Part shown: one piece after another, positions 15,824 through 23,379 of the stretch
How positions within the stretch are numbered: position 1 is the stretch's first letter
Layout: every line of letters starts with the position of its first letter
Assembly: GCA_021846145.1 (NCBI GenBank)
Contig: JAJZCJ010000010.1
Coordinates: forward strand, 1 to 23,379
Length of the DNA: 23,379 bases
Source: Bacillota bacterium
GTDB lineage: Bacteria; Bacillota; Bacilli; Alicyclobacillales; SLC66
Direction of reading: 5' to 3'
The notes under the pieces: model-generated
The model's input: the letters and a program-made list of their open reading frames with translations, nothing else
Told to the model about the DNA's origin: nothing
Database searches by the model: none
Made by a program: the position numbers and the translations under genes

Positions 15824-16891
15824 ATGTTCACGTTGTCTGTGTCTGCGTGGAAGAAGCATCGGAAACTGATCGTGTTTTACGCTTTTTTGTTGCTGTTGAA
15901 TGCTGGTTCATGGTTTGCAGTTATTTTTGCAGGAATGCGTTATCCTGTGCTGATTTCACTGGGGACGCTTGCGTATGTGTTCGGCCTGCGCCATGCGGTT
16001 GACGCTGATCACATTGCTGCGATTGATAATACGACGAGAAAACTGATGCAAGAGGGCAAGCGACCGTTATCAGTGGGACTTTATTTTTCATTAGGTCATT
16101 CAACGATCGTGTTCATTTTGACGGTTGCCATGATGGTGGCGATGCATGCTTTGCAAACTCACTTGCCGCAACTTGAACGGTTAGGTGGCGTGATCGGCAT
16201 GGCTGTATCCGGCGGCTTTTTGTATCTGATTGCGGGGCTTAATCTGCGTGTTTTATGGGGAATTCACTCACTTTGGCGCAAAAATAGGGTGGGGCAGTCT
16301 ACTCGTGATGGTGTTTGGCAAAATGATTCGGATCAGTTATTTGAGTCCATGCTGCTCGAACGTGGGCTCATTAACCGACTGTTTCGCTTTGTGTTTCGCT
16401 TGATTGAACATAGCTGGCAAATGTATTTCGTCGGGGTGTTGTTTGGACTTGGATTTGAGACGGCATCAGAAGTCGCGTTGCTTGGCATGTCCTCGGCTGT
16501 CTCCTCGCATGGTATGCCTATCGTGTACGTGCTTTTGCTGCCATTGTTGTTTGCTGCAGGGATGAGTTTTGTCGACACGACGGACGGCGTATTTATGGTG
16601 TATGCGTATGGTTGGGCATTTCAAAATCCACTACGAAAGTTGTATTACAATATGATTGTGACGCTGACATCGGTGCTCATTGCTTTTGGCATTGGCACCA
16701 TGGAATGGTTGCAGGTGCTTGGGTCGGTCTCCTTGCAAAAAGGGGCATTTTGGCGGATGTTGCAGCGCCTTGATTTTGGCACCATTGGCTATTTTATTAT
16801 TGCCTTGTTGGCGATTAGTTGGGTGATTGCCGCTCTGGTTTATAAGGCCAAAGAAAAATCCCGAAACACAGTTCGCAAAATCGAAATCTAA
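15824..16891 (+). CDS. Nickel/cobalt permease, NiCoT (HoxN/NixA/NhlF) family
   Basis: This inner-membrane secondary transporter of 355 residues has about eight hydrophobic segments. The family signature is clear: RHAVDADHIAAIDNTTR (H57, D60, D62, H63 in TM II), SLGHSTIVF, LGFETASEVALLGMSS and MSFVDTTDGVFM. Placement in a riboswitch-controlled cobalamin operon argues that it imports cobalt for CbiX rather than nickel, although the sequence alone does not settle selectivity. A cytoplasmic loop at about 150-195 is charged. It lies 22 nt after cbiA, with AGAAAGGA upstream of the ATG at slightly long spacing. Confidence 0.93.
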   Translation: MFTLSVSAWKKHRKLIVFYAFLLLLNAGSWFAVIFAGMRYPVLISLGTLAYVFGLRHAVDADHIAAIDNTTRKLMQEGKRPLSVGLYFSLGHSTIVFILTVAMMVAMHALQTHLPQLERLGGVIGMAVSGGFLYLIAGLNLRVLWGIHSLWRKNRVGQSTRDGVWQNDSDQLFESMLLERGLINRLFRFVFRLIEHSWQMYFVGVLFGLGFETASEVALLGMSSAVSSHGMPIVYVLLLPLLFAAGMSFVDTTDGVFMVYAYGWAFQNPLRKLYYNMIVTLTSVLIAFGIGTMEWLQVLGSVSLQKGAFWRMLQRLDFGTIGYFIIALLAISWVIAALVYKAKEKSRNTVRKIEI

Positions 16892-16904
16892 AGGGGGTGG
16901 TAAC

Positions 16905-17438
16905 ATGGAAGGGGGAGAAGGGGCTCGTCTTTACGCGGCTATGCTAGGATTGGAACACCGTCTTTGTGTGGTCATAGGTGGCGGGCAAGTGGCGTTACGG
17001 AAAGTAGAAAAGCTGTTGGAAGTTGGTGCGCACGTACGCGTCATCAGCCCCACTGCGGTGTCTACACTGCTTCAACATGCCTCTGAGGGACGCATTGAGT
17101 ATATCGGTCGCGAGTATCAAAAGGGAGATGCTGGCGTAGGTTTTTTGATTATTGCCGCGACAGATCAGCCTGAAATCAACCGTAAGATTGCACAAGAGGC
17201 TGAGCAAAGTGATCGCTTTGTAAACGTGGTTGATGATCCGCAACGGTGTTCATTCATGGTGCCTGCCACCTATCGTCAAGACGGCCTGCAGGTGGCCATT
17301 TCCACTGAAGGTCGGGATCCTGCTGGAGCAAAAAGACTTAAGGACACCCTGGCTGCTGATTTTCGTCAAGGGACACTGTTTTTTCAAGATGAAGTAAGAA
17401 AGTGGTGGAACCAGCACGTGCAACACGTGAAATGGTGA
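16905..17438 (+). CDS. Precorrin-2 dehydrogenase (SirC/CysG N-terminal type)
   Basis: It oxidises precorrin-2 to sirohydrochlorin with NAD, feeding CbiX at the start of the same operon. The 177-residue protein has a Rossmann motif VVIGGGQVALRKVEKLL (GGG at 25-27), then IAATDQPEINRKIAQEA, VNVVDDPQRCSFMVPA and ISTEGRDPAGAKRLK, all typical of the Met8p/CysG-B/SirC family. It lacks a fused methylase domain. ATG at 16905 follows GGGGGTGG at 16893-16900; a longer frame from 16827 would overlap the permease and is not used. It appears to be the last operon gene. No clear terminator is seen before the rbs promoter 36 nt downstream. Confidence 0.93.
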   Translation: MEGGEGARLYAAMLGLEHRLCVVIGGGQVALRKVEKLLEVGAHVRVISPTAVSTLLQHASEGRIEYIGREYQKGDAGVGFLIIAATDQPEINRKIAQEAEQSDRFVNVVDDPQRCSFMVPATYRQDGLQVAISTEGRDPAGAKRLKDTLAADFRQGTLFFQDEVRKWWNQHVQHVKW

Positions 17439-17474
17439 GGTGATGATAAAATAATGGTGTACAAAAAAAGAGAA

Positions 17475-17504
17475 TTGACAACGAATTATCAAGTTTGATA
17501 TGAT
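17475..17504 (+). promoter_or_regulatory. Sigma-A promoter for rbsR
   Basis: A perfect -35 TTGACA (17475-17480) and TATGAT (17499-17504) are separated by 18 bp. The expected start at about 17511 falls at the edge of the palindromic operator, so repression by steric block is likely. Confidence 0.75.
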
Positions 17505-17511
17505 TCGACTG

Positions 17512-17525
17512 TGGTAACGTTTTCA
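17512..17525. promoter_or_regulatory. LacI-family operator (RbsR autoregulation or cre)
   Basis: TGGTAACGTTTTCA has the central CG palindrome of LacI-family operators and sits just after the -10 box of rbsR. Its reverse complement, TGAAAACGTTACCA, differs at one position from the site in front of rbsD at 18592-18605. It also differs from the CcpA cre consensus at one position, so RbsR and CcpA are both candidates. Confidence 0.65.
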
Positions 17526-17552
17526 CTTTTTGTTTTATGAGGATGAGTCAGT

Positions 17553-18551
17553 GTGAATGGGAATTCGATTAAAGATGTTGCTCGGGTTGCTGGTGTAGGT
17601 GTATCTACAGTGTCAAGAGTGATTAATGGCAGTGGGTATGTGAAAGCGTCTACAAAAAAGAAGATACTGTACGCCATGCAAGAATTAAAATTTCATCCTA
17701 GTTCGTTAGCAAGGGGGCTTGTTCTTGGCTCGACATCCACAATTGGTTTGGTGATTCCGGATGTTGCTAATCCCTTTTTTTCAGAAATCGCACGTGGAGT
17801 TGAGGATGCGGCTAGGGTGGAGGGTTATTCTGTATTTCTATGTAACTCTGATTGGCAGCATGATCAGGAGACCAATTATCTTAAACTGCTTCAGAGTCAC
17901 TGGGTGGCCGGTGTGATCGTGGTAGGAAGTAGAAGCTCTCGCGAGGAACTAATGACTGCTTTAGAGGATTTGCCTTATGTGTTAGTTGATCGTCAAAGTT
18001 CACTCGGAGAATCACATTCGGTTTTTATGAATAACGAAGCAGGTGCTTATTTTGCTACTAGGCACCTCATTCAACAAGGGTGTATAAGAATAGTTCATAT
18101 TGCGGGGCCTCAGGGATCTCCATCAGCCCAGCAACGATTATTGGGTTACTCCAGAGCGATTCAAGAAGCAAATCTGCCAAAATGGATTGAAAATGGTGAC
18201 TTTAAGTATGGTAGCGGGTATGAAGTTGGCATAAGGATTTTAAGCAGTGGTCATCGTCCAGATGGCATTTTTGCAGGCAATGACATGATGGCAATTGGAG
18301 TAATGCAAGCGGCATCTAAAATAGGGATAAAAATTCCAGATGAATTAAAAATGGTTGGATTTGACAACACGCCGATGTCAGCATTTGTCTTCCCTTCTCT
18401 CAGTACCATTAATCAACCGTCGTATGATATGGGGAAAATGGCGTTTAAGATGCTTAATGACCAATTGTCTGCAGATATGGTGGATAGCTCAGAACAAGAT
18501 TTTTATGAGTTTTCTCCTGAGCTGATCATACGTTCGTCAACAATACTGTAA
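17553..18551 (+). CDS. rbsR: LacI-family transcriptional regulator, ribose operon repressor
   Basis: It probably represses the rbs genes and is released by ribose. The 332-residue protein has the N-terminal LacI helix-turn-helix (IKDVARVAGVGVSTVSRVING, about 5-25, followed by a hinge with SSLARGL) and a periplasmic-binding-like effector domain (TIGLVIPDVANPFFSEIARGVEDAA, GIFAGNDMMAIGVMQAA, VGFDNTPMSAFVFPSLSTI). GTG at 17553 follows GAGGATGA. It is first in the rbs cluster, in the same direction, and palindromic operators precede it and rbsD. The effector is inferred from context. Confidence 0.9.
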   Translation: MNGNSIKDVARVAGVGVSTVSRVINGSGYVKASTKKKILYAMQELKFHPSSLARGLVLGSTSTIGLVIPDVANPFFSEIARGVEDAARVEGYSVFLCNSDWQHDQETNYLKLLQSHWVAGVIVVGSRSSREELMTALEDLPYVLVDRQSSLGESHSVFMNNEAGAYFATRHLIQQGCIRIVHIAGPQGSPSAQQRLLGYSRAIQEANLPKWIENGDFKYGSGYEVGIRILSSGHRPDGIFAGNDMMAIGVMQAASKIGIKIPDELKMVGFDNTPMSAFVFPSLSTINQPSYDMGKMAFKMLNDQLSADMVDSSEQDFYEFSPELIIRSSTIL

Positions 18552-18584
18552 AGAGAATTGAGAAAAATTATTTGCTTTGGAATT

Positions 18585-18605
18585 GTTATTATGGAAACGT
18601 TACCA
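18585..18605 (+). promoter_or_regulatory. RbsR operator and possible -10 box upstream of rbsD
   Basis: ATGGAAACGTTACCAT (18591-18606) is a near-perfect palindrome matching the rbsR operator. TATTAT at 18585-18590 just before it could be a -10 box, but I see no good -35 at correct spacing. It lies between rbsR and rbsD, so rbsDACBK may have its own regulated promoter. Confidence 0.6.
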
Positions 18606-18660
18606 TGTATTGACCTTGAAAATGAATGTTAAAAGTATTACATACGGAAGAGGTACAAAT

Positions 18661-19077
18661 GTGAAAAACCAAGGACTTATGCACGGGGAATTATCCAAAA
18701 TAATTGCAGCAATAGGACATGGTCAGAGCATTGTCATTGCAGACTGTGGGTTGCCCATTCCTGAATCGATCCGACTTGTTGATCTGGCATTGATGCAAGG
18801 AATACCTAAAGTAACAGATGTATTAAGGGTACTACTTGATGAACTTGTTATAGAGTCTATTACTATTGCACAAGAGTTACTGGAGCAAAATTCAGATTTT
18901 TTTCTTAAGGATGTTGAAAATTTGCTTGGAAATAATAGTGCATTTTTGTTGACCCAAATGAACAAAGTCAGTCACGAAGAATTCAAACAGCTAGTACCAC
19001 AAGCCTATGTGGTCATCAGAACTGGGGAATGGACTCCCTACTCTAATCTGTTATTGATTGCGGGTGTACCGTTTTAA
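18661..19077 (+). CDS. rbsD: D-ribose pyranase RbsD
   Basis: It interconverts the pyranose and furanose forms of D-ribose so that ribokinase receives the furanose. The protein is 138 residues with the family motif AAIGHGQSIVIADCGLPIP, containing H20 at the position of the catalytic His of E. coli RbsD, and the C-terminal VVIRTGEWTPYSNLLLIAGV. GTG at 18661 is chosen because GGAAGAGG lies 7 nt upstream and this gives normal family length. A longer frame from 18577 would cross the operator. It is 31 nt upstream of rbsA. Confidence 0.95.
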   Translation: MKNQGLMHGELSKIIAAIGHGQSIVIADCGLPIPESIRLVDLALMQGIPKVTDVLRVLLDELVIESITIAQELLEQNSDFFLKDVENLLGNNSAFLLTQMNKVSHEEFKQLVPQAYVVIRTGEWTPYSNLLLIAGVPF

Positions 19078-19108
19078 TACTTATTTTTAGAAAAAAGGGG
19101 GTCTAGAC

Positions 19109-20599
19109 ATGGATCAACTTGAAATGAACGGTATTAGTAAATCGTTTTCTGGCACCAAAGTACTTGAAAATGTAAGTTTAACGGTACGTAGTGGCCAGGT
19201 GCTAGCATTGCTTGGGGAAAATGGGGCCGGGAAATCTACATTAATGAAAATATTGACTGGAGTATATCGTGCAGATTCAGGTTCATTTACTATTAATGGT
19301 CAACCATTAAGTATTGGAAGCATCACTGATGCAAGGCAACAGGGTATCGAAATCATTCATCAAGAGTTAAATCTTTTTACTAATCTTTCAATTCGCGAAA
19401 ACTTTCTTATTGGCTATGAAAAAGAATATCAGCATTTCGGGTTGATCAACTATAAAAAACTAAACGAAGATGTGCGAAATGTTTTGGAACTTGTGCAGCT
19501 TGATCGCAAACCAACAGATTCCATTGCAAGTTTAGGCATTGGTGAACGTCAATTGATAGAAATTGCAAAAACCCTGAAATGGAATGCAAGGTTTTTGGTG
19601 ATGGATGAACCCACTGCCGCACTTACAGAAACCGAGACAAAAGTTTTGTTTGAAAATATTAAGAGATTAAAATCTAATGGAGTTGGAATTGTATATATTT
19701 CCCATAGAATGGAAGAATTATTTGAGATCAGCGACCGGGTGGTCGTGCTCCGGGATGGACATGTTGTGATTGACAAAGAGACCAAGGATGCAGATGAAAA
19801 AGAGTTAATAAGTGCCATGGTAGGTCGCAACGTGGAAGATCGATATCCAAAATCAGAAGTGGCAAGCGGACAGGTTATTCTCAAACTAGAAAATATTTCT
19901 ACGGAATTTGTTGCAGAAGTGTCGATGGATGTATGCAGCGGTGAAGTGGTGGGAATTGGGGGACTGATGGGGGCAGGTAGAACAGAATTAGCGAGAGCGA
20001 TCGCTGGAGTAGATAAAGTAATTGCAGGTCAAATGTATTTTTCGGGTAATGTGTTTCGACCTAAAACTCCTCAAGACGCTATCAGTTTAGGAATCGCCTA
20101 TATTACAGAGGATCGTAAGAGCCAAGGACTCATCATGCCATTTACTGTGCGTGAAAATTTAATGTTACCTACATTAAAACGTCGAAGTCGATTTGGGTTC
20201 ATTCAGTTTGATAAGGAGAAAAAACAAGCACAAGAATTGGTGCAAAAGTTACGAATTCGTACTACTTCTATTGAGGCTGCGGCTGAAAGTCTAAGTGGAG
20301 GCAATCAGCAGAAAATTGTGATTGCAAAGTGGCTTGCTAGTGAACCTAAACTATTGGTCTTGGATGAACCAACGAGAGGAATTGACGTTGGTGCAAAACA
20401 GGAGATCTATCATTTAATAAACGAGATGAAAGAAAGAGGTATGGGAGTTTTGATGATTTCTTCTGATTTACCCGAACTGCTTGGTATGTCTGATCGAGTT
20501 TTCATCATGCATGAAGGAAAGATCCAAGGACGCCTTGATAGAAGACCCTTCAAACAGGAAGAATTTATGGCTTTGGCGACAGGAGGGGAAATAAATTGA
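19109..20599 (+). CDS. rbsA: Ribose ABC importer ATP-binding protein RbsA
   Basis: This 496-residue double ATPase energises ribose import through RbsC. NBD1 has Walker A GENGAGKST (36-44), signature LGIGERQ (142-148) and Walker B LVMDEPTAAL. NBD2 has a degenerate Walker A, GLMGAGRTE (285-293), as in sugar importers of this class, plus LSGGNQQ (395-401) and LVLDEPTRGIDVG. ATG at 19109 follows AAAAAAGGGGG. It overlaps the rbsC start by 4 bases. Homologous transporters for galactose or other pentoses exist, but RbsD and RbsK neighbours support ribose. Confidence 0.95.
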   Translation: MDQLEMNGISKSFSGTKVLENVSLTVRSGQVLALLGENGAGKSTLMKILTGVYRADSGSFTINGQPLSIGSITDARQQGIEIIHQELNLFTNLSIRENFLIGYEKEYQHFGLINYKKLNEDVRNVLELVQLDRKPTDSIASLGIGERQLIEIAKTLKWNARFLVMDEPTAALTETETKVLFENIKRLKSNGVGIVYISHRMEELFEISDRVVVLRDGHVVIDKETKDADEKELISAMVGRNVEDRYPKSEVASGQVILKLENISTEFVAEVSMDVCSGEVVGIGGLMGAGRTELARAIAGVDKVIAGQMYFSGNVFRPKTPQDAISLGIAYITEDRKSQGLIMPFTVRENLMLPTLKRRSRFGFIQFDKEKKQAQELVQKLRIRTTSIEAAAESLSGGNQQKIVIAKWLASEPKLLVLDEPTRGIDVGAKQEIYHLINEMKERGMGVLMISSDLPELLGMSDRVFIMHEGKIQGRLDRRPFKQEEFMALATGGEIN

Positions 20600-21528
20600 C
20601 TTCATGGATAAAAAAATATCATATTGGTCCCTTGATTGGACTCATCGTGTTAGTAATCGTATTATCACTCGCGTCATCCCAATTTTTCACTATCGGCAAC
20701 TTATCTAACGTTCTTTTGCAAACTTCTGTTAATGCGTTAATTGCAGTAGGCATGACTTTTGTTATCCTGACTGCCGGGATAGATCTATCAGTAGGCTCTT
20801 CACTTGCGCTCAGTAGTGCGATTGCGGCAGGGTTAATGGCAAGTAACACAAATCCCTGGATAGCATCAATAATTGGCATCGTAGTAGGTGCTGGTGCTGG
20901 ACTTGTTAATGGATTATTTGTTGCTTATGGGAGATTAGCCCCCTTTATTGTCACGCTTGGTACGATGACTCTTTATCGAGGGCTTACGCAAATTTATACA
21001 CAGGGCATGCCTATATTTAATTTGCCAAACTCCTTTTCGAATTTCGGGGCAGGGTCATTATTAGGTGTCCCTATTCCTGTTTTGGTAACAGCGCTTGTTT
21101 TCATACTAGCTTGGATTGTGTTAAAAAGAATGACCACAGGACGCCGCATTTATGCCTTAGGTGGGAATGAAAGCGCCGCCTATTTAGCGGGGGTTCCTGT
21201 TCGGCGATATCTTGTGCTGGTGTATGTCATTAGCGGTGTCCTTGCGGCACTGGCTGGGTTAATTCTTACTTCTCGGTTAAGCACCGCTGAGCCAACAGCG
21301 GGTACTGGCTATGAACTCGATGCAATTACTGCCGTTGTTCTAGGAGGTACTAGTTTATTTGGCGGTGAGGGGACACTCCTTGGCACGTTGATAGGCGCAC
21401 TGATTCTTGGTGTGATTAACAACGGGCTGAACATCTTGAATGTAAATTCATTTTATCAAGATGCTGTTAAAGGTGTGATTATTCTTCTTGCCATCATGCT
21501 TGACCGGAAGAAATCACCTCGGAGATAA
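20596..21528 (+). CDS. rbsC: Ribose ABC importer permease RbsC
   Basis: This 310-residue membrane protein of the BPD_transp_2 family forms the ribose channel with RbsA. It has about 8-10 hydrophobic helices, with the family-typical VGMTFVILTAGIDLSVGS, ALGGNESAAYLAGV (EAA-like loop contacting RbsA) and AVVLGGTSLFGGEGTLLGT segments. The TTG start at 20596 overlaps the rbsA stop and is preceded by AGGAGGGG at 20581-20588, giving translational coupling. Confidence 0.95.
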   Translation: MTSWIKKYHIGPLIGLIVLVIVLSLASSQFFTIGNLSNVLLQTSVNALIAVGMTFVILTAGIDLSVGSSLALSSAIAAGLMASNTNPWIASIIGIVVGAGAGLVNGLFVAYGRLAPFIVTLGTMTLYRGLTQIYTQGMPIFNLPNSFSNFGAGSLLGVPIPVLVTALVFILAWIVLKRMTTGRRIYALGGNESAAYLAGVPVRRYLVLVYVISGVLAALAGLILTSRLSTAEPTAGTGYELDAITAVVLGGTSLFGGEGTLLGTLIGALILGVINNGLNILNVNSFYQDAVKGVIILLAIMLDRKKSPRR

Positions 21529-21583
21529 GGGGTTTACCCATCTCAAAAGTATTTTAGTCTATATTCCTAAGGGGGATTTATTA

Positions 21584-22555
21584 ATGATGAAGAAAGAAAG
21601 TTCAATCAGCAAGCGCTTTGCCCGAATTGGTGTGTCATTGGGTGCAAGTGCATTCATGGCCTTAAGTATTGCAGGATCAGGTGGCACCACATTTGCTGCA
21701 ACCAAACACACATCAGCTCCGATCAAGATTGGATTTGCAGTCTCTACACTGAATAATCCCTTTTTTGTGGCAATGAGAAGCGGGGTACTGCAAGAGTCTA
21801 AAAAGCTTGGTGTGAACGTTATTGTTGATGATGCCAATAATGATGTATCGACACAACTAAATCAGGTACAGGATTTAATTCAACAGAAAGTGAGTGCCAT
21901 TATCTTGAATCCGGCAGACAGTCAGGGATTATCTGCTGCTGTAAAAATGGCCAACAAAGCCAACATTCCAGTGATTACGCTCGATCGCAGTGTGACATCT
22001 GGTCGCGTAAGTGTATATATTGCCTCAAATAGTGTCATTGCCGGTAAAATGGCTGCCGATCAGCTCATCAAAGCGCTGCATGGAAAGGGCAATGTGGTGG
22101 AACTGCAAGGGATTATTGGAACATCCGCAGAGCGTGATCGTGAAAAGGGATTTGATCAAGAAATTAAAAAAGCAAAAGGGATTCATGTGGTAGCGCGTCA
22201 AACAGCTAATTTTGACCGTAGCACAGCGCTCAATGTAATGGAGAACATTCTTCAAGCCCATTCCAACATACAGGGTGTTTTTGCACAAAATGATGAAATG
22301 GCGCTCGGTGCACTAAAGGCTATTCAGCAAAGCAATAAAAAAGGTATCGCCATTGTGGGCATTGATGGAGAACAGGAAGCGGTCAGTGATGTCCATAAAG
22401 GGTTAATGTATGCGGATATTGCACAACAACCTACTCGTGAGGGGATGCTTGGTGTATTGTATGCTGTAAAATTAACCAAACATCAAAAAGTATCTGCAAA
22501 TGTCAATTCTCCACTTCAACTTGTACAAAAAAACACTAAATTTAAGGGTTTTTAA
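21584..22555 (+). CDS. rbsB: Ribose-binding protein RbsB, no lipobox
   Basis: It captures ribose outside the membrane for RbsAC. The 323-residue protein has a basic N-terminus and hydrophobic core (about 14-30), then a probable signal peptidase I site near TTFA|ATK (about 35-40). The mature part is the type I periplasmic-binding fold: KIGFAVSTLNNPFFVAMRSGV, VDDANNDVSTQLNQVQDLI, ILNPADSQGL, GTSAERDREKGFDQ and FAQNDEMALGALKAI. ATG at 21584 follows GGGGG. There is no Cys in the signal region, unlike most Gram-positive RbsB lipoproteins, so the anchoring is unclear. An earlier in-frame start at 21488 lies inside rbsC and is not used. Confidence 0.94.
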   Translation: MMKKESSISKRFARIGVSLGASAFMALSIAGSGGTTFAATKHTSAPIKIGFAVSTLNNPFFVAMRSGVLQESKKLGVNVIVDDANNDVSTQLNQVQDLIQQKVSAIILNPADSQGLSAAVKMANKANIPVITLDRSVTSGRVSVYIASNSVIAGKMAADQLIKALHGKGNVVELQGIIGTSAERDREKGFDQEIKKAKGIHVVARQTANFDRSTALNVMENILQAHSNIQGVFAQNDEMALGALKAIQQSNKKGIAIVGIDGEQEAVSDVHKGLMYADIAQQPTREGMLGVLYAVKLTKHQKVSANVNSPLQLVQKNTKFKGF

Positions 22556-22573
22556 GATATTGGCACTAAGTTT

Positions 22574-22601
22574 CGGGGGGCCGTCTGGCTCCCCGTATTT
22601 T
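22574..22601 (+). terminator. Hairpin with T-run between rbsB and rbsK
   Basis: A 9-bp GC-rich stem (22574-22582 with 22587-22595, one G-U pair) around the loop GTCT is followed by TATTTT. It lies 18 nt after the rbsB stop and 21 nt before rbsK. It could partly terminate transcription or protect the 3' end of the abundant rbsB message. Confidence 0.75.
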
Positions 22602-22622
22602 GTGAATGAGGGGAAGGTTAAG

Positions 22623-23379
22623 ATGTCAGGCGTGCTTGTGGTGGGAAGTCTTAATATGGATTGTGTGCTTGATGTTTCTTCAATTGCAAAACCAGGAGAA
22701 ACAATCATGGGTTCGAAGTTCAACATGAATTCGGGGGGGAAAGGGGCTAATCAGGCGGTTGCCTCGTCGAAGGCAGGGGCAAGAACAAGAATCTTGGGAG
22801 CAGTAGGCACAGACGTATTCGGGAAGGAATTAATGGACAGTTTACAGGAATTAGGTGTTGATGTAACTGATATAATTATTAAACCTGATGTATCAACTGG
22901 ATTGGCGATGATTCAGGTAGATAGTCGAGGTGAAAACAGCATTGCTGTATATTCAGGTGCAAATGGCGAATTAACTGCGCAAGATATTCAAAACACATAT
23001 CATGCTTTTCAAGACAGCCAAGTTCTTTTGCTGCAAAATGAAATTCCATTATCAGCAACATTACAATCCTTAATAATTGCACATTCATTAAAGCTGCATA
23101 CATATATGAACCCTTCTCCCATTATTGATTTGCCTGATCAATTTTATCAATTAATTGATACAATGGTATTAAATCGTCATGAAGCGTCATTTCTAAGTGG
23201 AACCAATATCAAGAACCAACAAGATGCCATACAGGCTGCTTGGCAAATTATTAGGCGGGGTTGTAATGAAGTCTTAATTACTTTAGGGGAAAATGGAGCA
23301 GTATTCATAAATGGTGTATCAGGGGAGGTCGTGTATCAGCCCGCATTTCAAGTCAAACCTATTGACACTACCGGAGCAG
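22623..23379 (+). CDS. rbsK: Ribokinase RbsK (3' end outside the window)
   Basis: It phosphorylates D-ribose to ribose 5-phosphate with ATP. The window holds 252 codons. Visible motifs are VVGSLNMDCVLDV, the substrate motif NSGGKGANQAVA and the PfkB region AVGTDVFGKEL. LITLGENGAVF follows, then the start of the PfkB signature 2 (DTTGA); the catalytic Asp of GAGD lies just beyond the edge. ATG at 22623 follows GAGGGGAAGG at 22608-22617. It is the last visible gene of the rbs operon, after rbsB and behind a hairpin. In Bacillus subtilis rbsK instead follows rbsR. Confidence 0.95.
   Translation, partial: MSGVLVVGSLNMDCVLDVSSIAKPGETIMGSKFNMNSGGKGANQAVASSKAGARTRILGAVGTDVFGKELMDSLQELGVDVTDIIIKPDVSTGLAMIQVDSRGENSIAVYSGANGELTAQDIQNTYHAFQDSQVLLLQNEIPLSATLQSLIIAHSLKLHTYMNPSPIIDLPDQFYQLIDTMVLNRHEASFLSGTNIKNQQDAIQAAWQIIRRGCNEVLITLGENGAVFINGVSGEVVYQPAFQVKPIDTTGA

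Noticed and set aside
16827..16904. Longer N-terminus for precorrin-2 dehydrogenase
   Set aside because: The extension overlaps the permease end, and the ATG at 16905 has a strong ribosome-binding site and gives normal family length.

Overview
The window looks like a Bacilli-type Firmicute chromosome. Ribosome-binding sites are GGAGG-like with many GTG/TTG starts, promoters are sigma-A-like, the ribose operon is LacI-type with rbsR-D-A-C-B-K order, and there is an anaerobic (Cbi) cobalamin operon. Family-level placement (possibly Alicyclobacillaceae-like) is only an impression.

Region 1 (1-5300) is a decayed accessory patch. It opens inside a large Gly/Ser/Thr-rich protein ending in a toxin-like domain with an LDNRR motif. 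A 1461-bp insertion sequence (771-2231, minus-strand DDE transposase) splits that last domain. Removing the IS and one copy of the flanking GATC joins the two halves exactly in frame to a stop at 2319. An intact small gene, probably the cognate immunity gene, starts 4 nt later. Next come a group II intron (about 2732-4665) whose reverse transcriptase/maturase carries a single-base frameshift, a truncated large serine recombinase (4766-4984), and a gene-poor stretch with a possible PIN-domain remnant.

Region 2 (5397-17438) is a co-directional cobalamin operon. A probable promoter, an AdoCbl (B12) riboswitch and an intrinsic terminator precede cbiX, cobA, cbiH, cbiJ, cbiC, cbiD, cbiET, cbiL, cbiF, cbiG, cbiA, a NiCoT Co/Ni permease and a precorrin-2 dehydrogenase. 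Most neighbours overlap by a few bases, which implies translational coupling. The set covers the route from uroporphyrinogen III (CobA, precorrin-2 dehydrogenase, CbiX for cobalt insertion, then ring methylation, contraction and reduction) to cobyrinate a,c-diamide (CbiA), plus cobalt uptake. Adenosylation, CbiP, CbiB and nucleotide-loop genes are not in the window.

Region 3 (17475-23379) is a more AT-rich ribose uptake operon: rbsR (LacI-family repressor), rbsD (pyranase), rbsA/rbsC/rbsB (ABC importer) and rbsK (ribokinase, cut by the window end just before its catalytic Asp). Two near-identical palindromic operators lie in front of rbsR and rbsD. A strong hairpin sits between rbsB and rbsK. 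RbsB has a signal peptide but no lipobox cysteine. No rRNA, tRNA or CRISPR array was seen.
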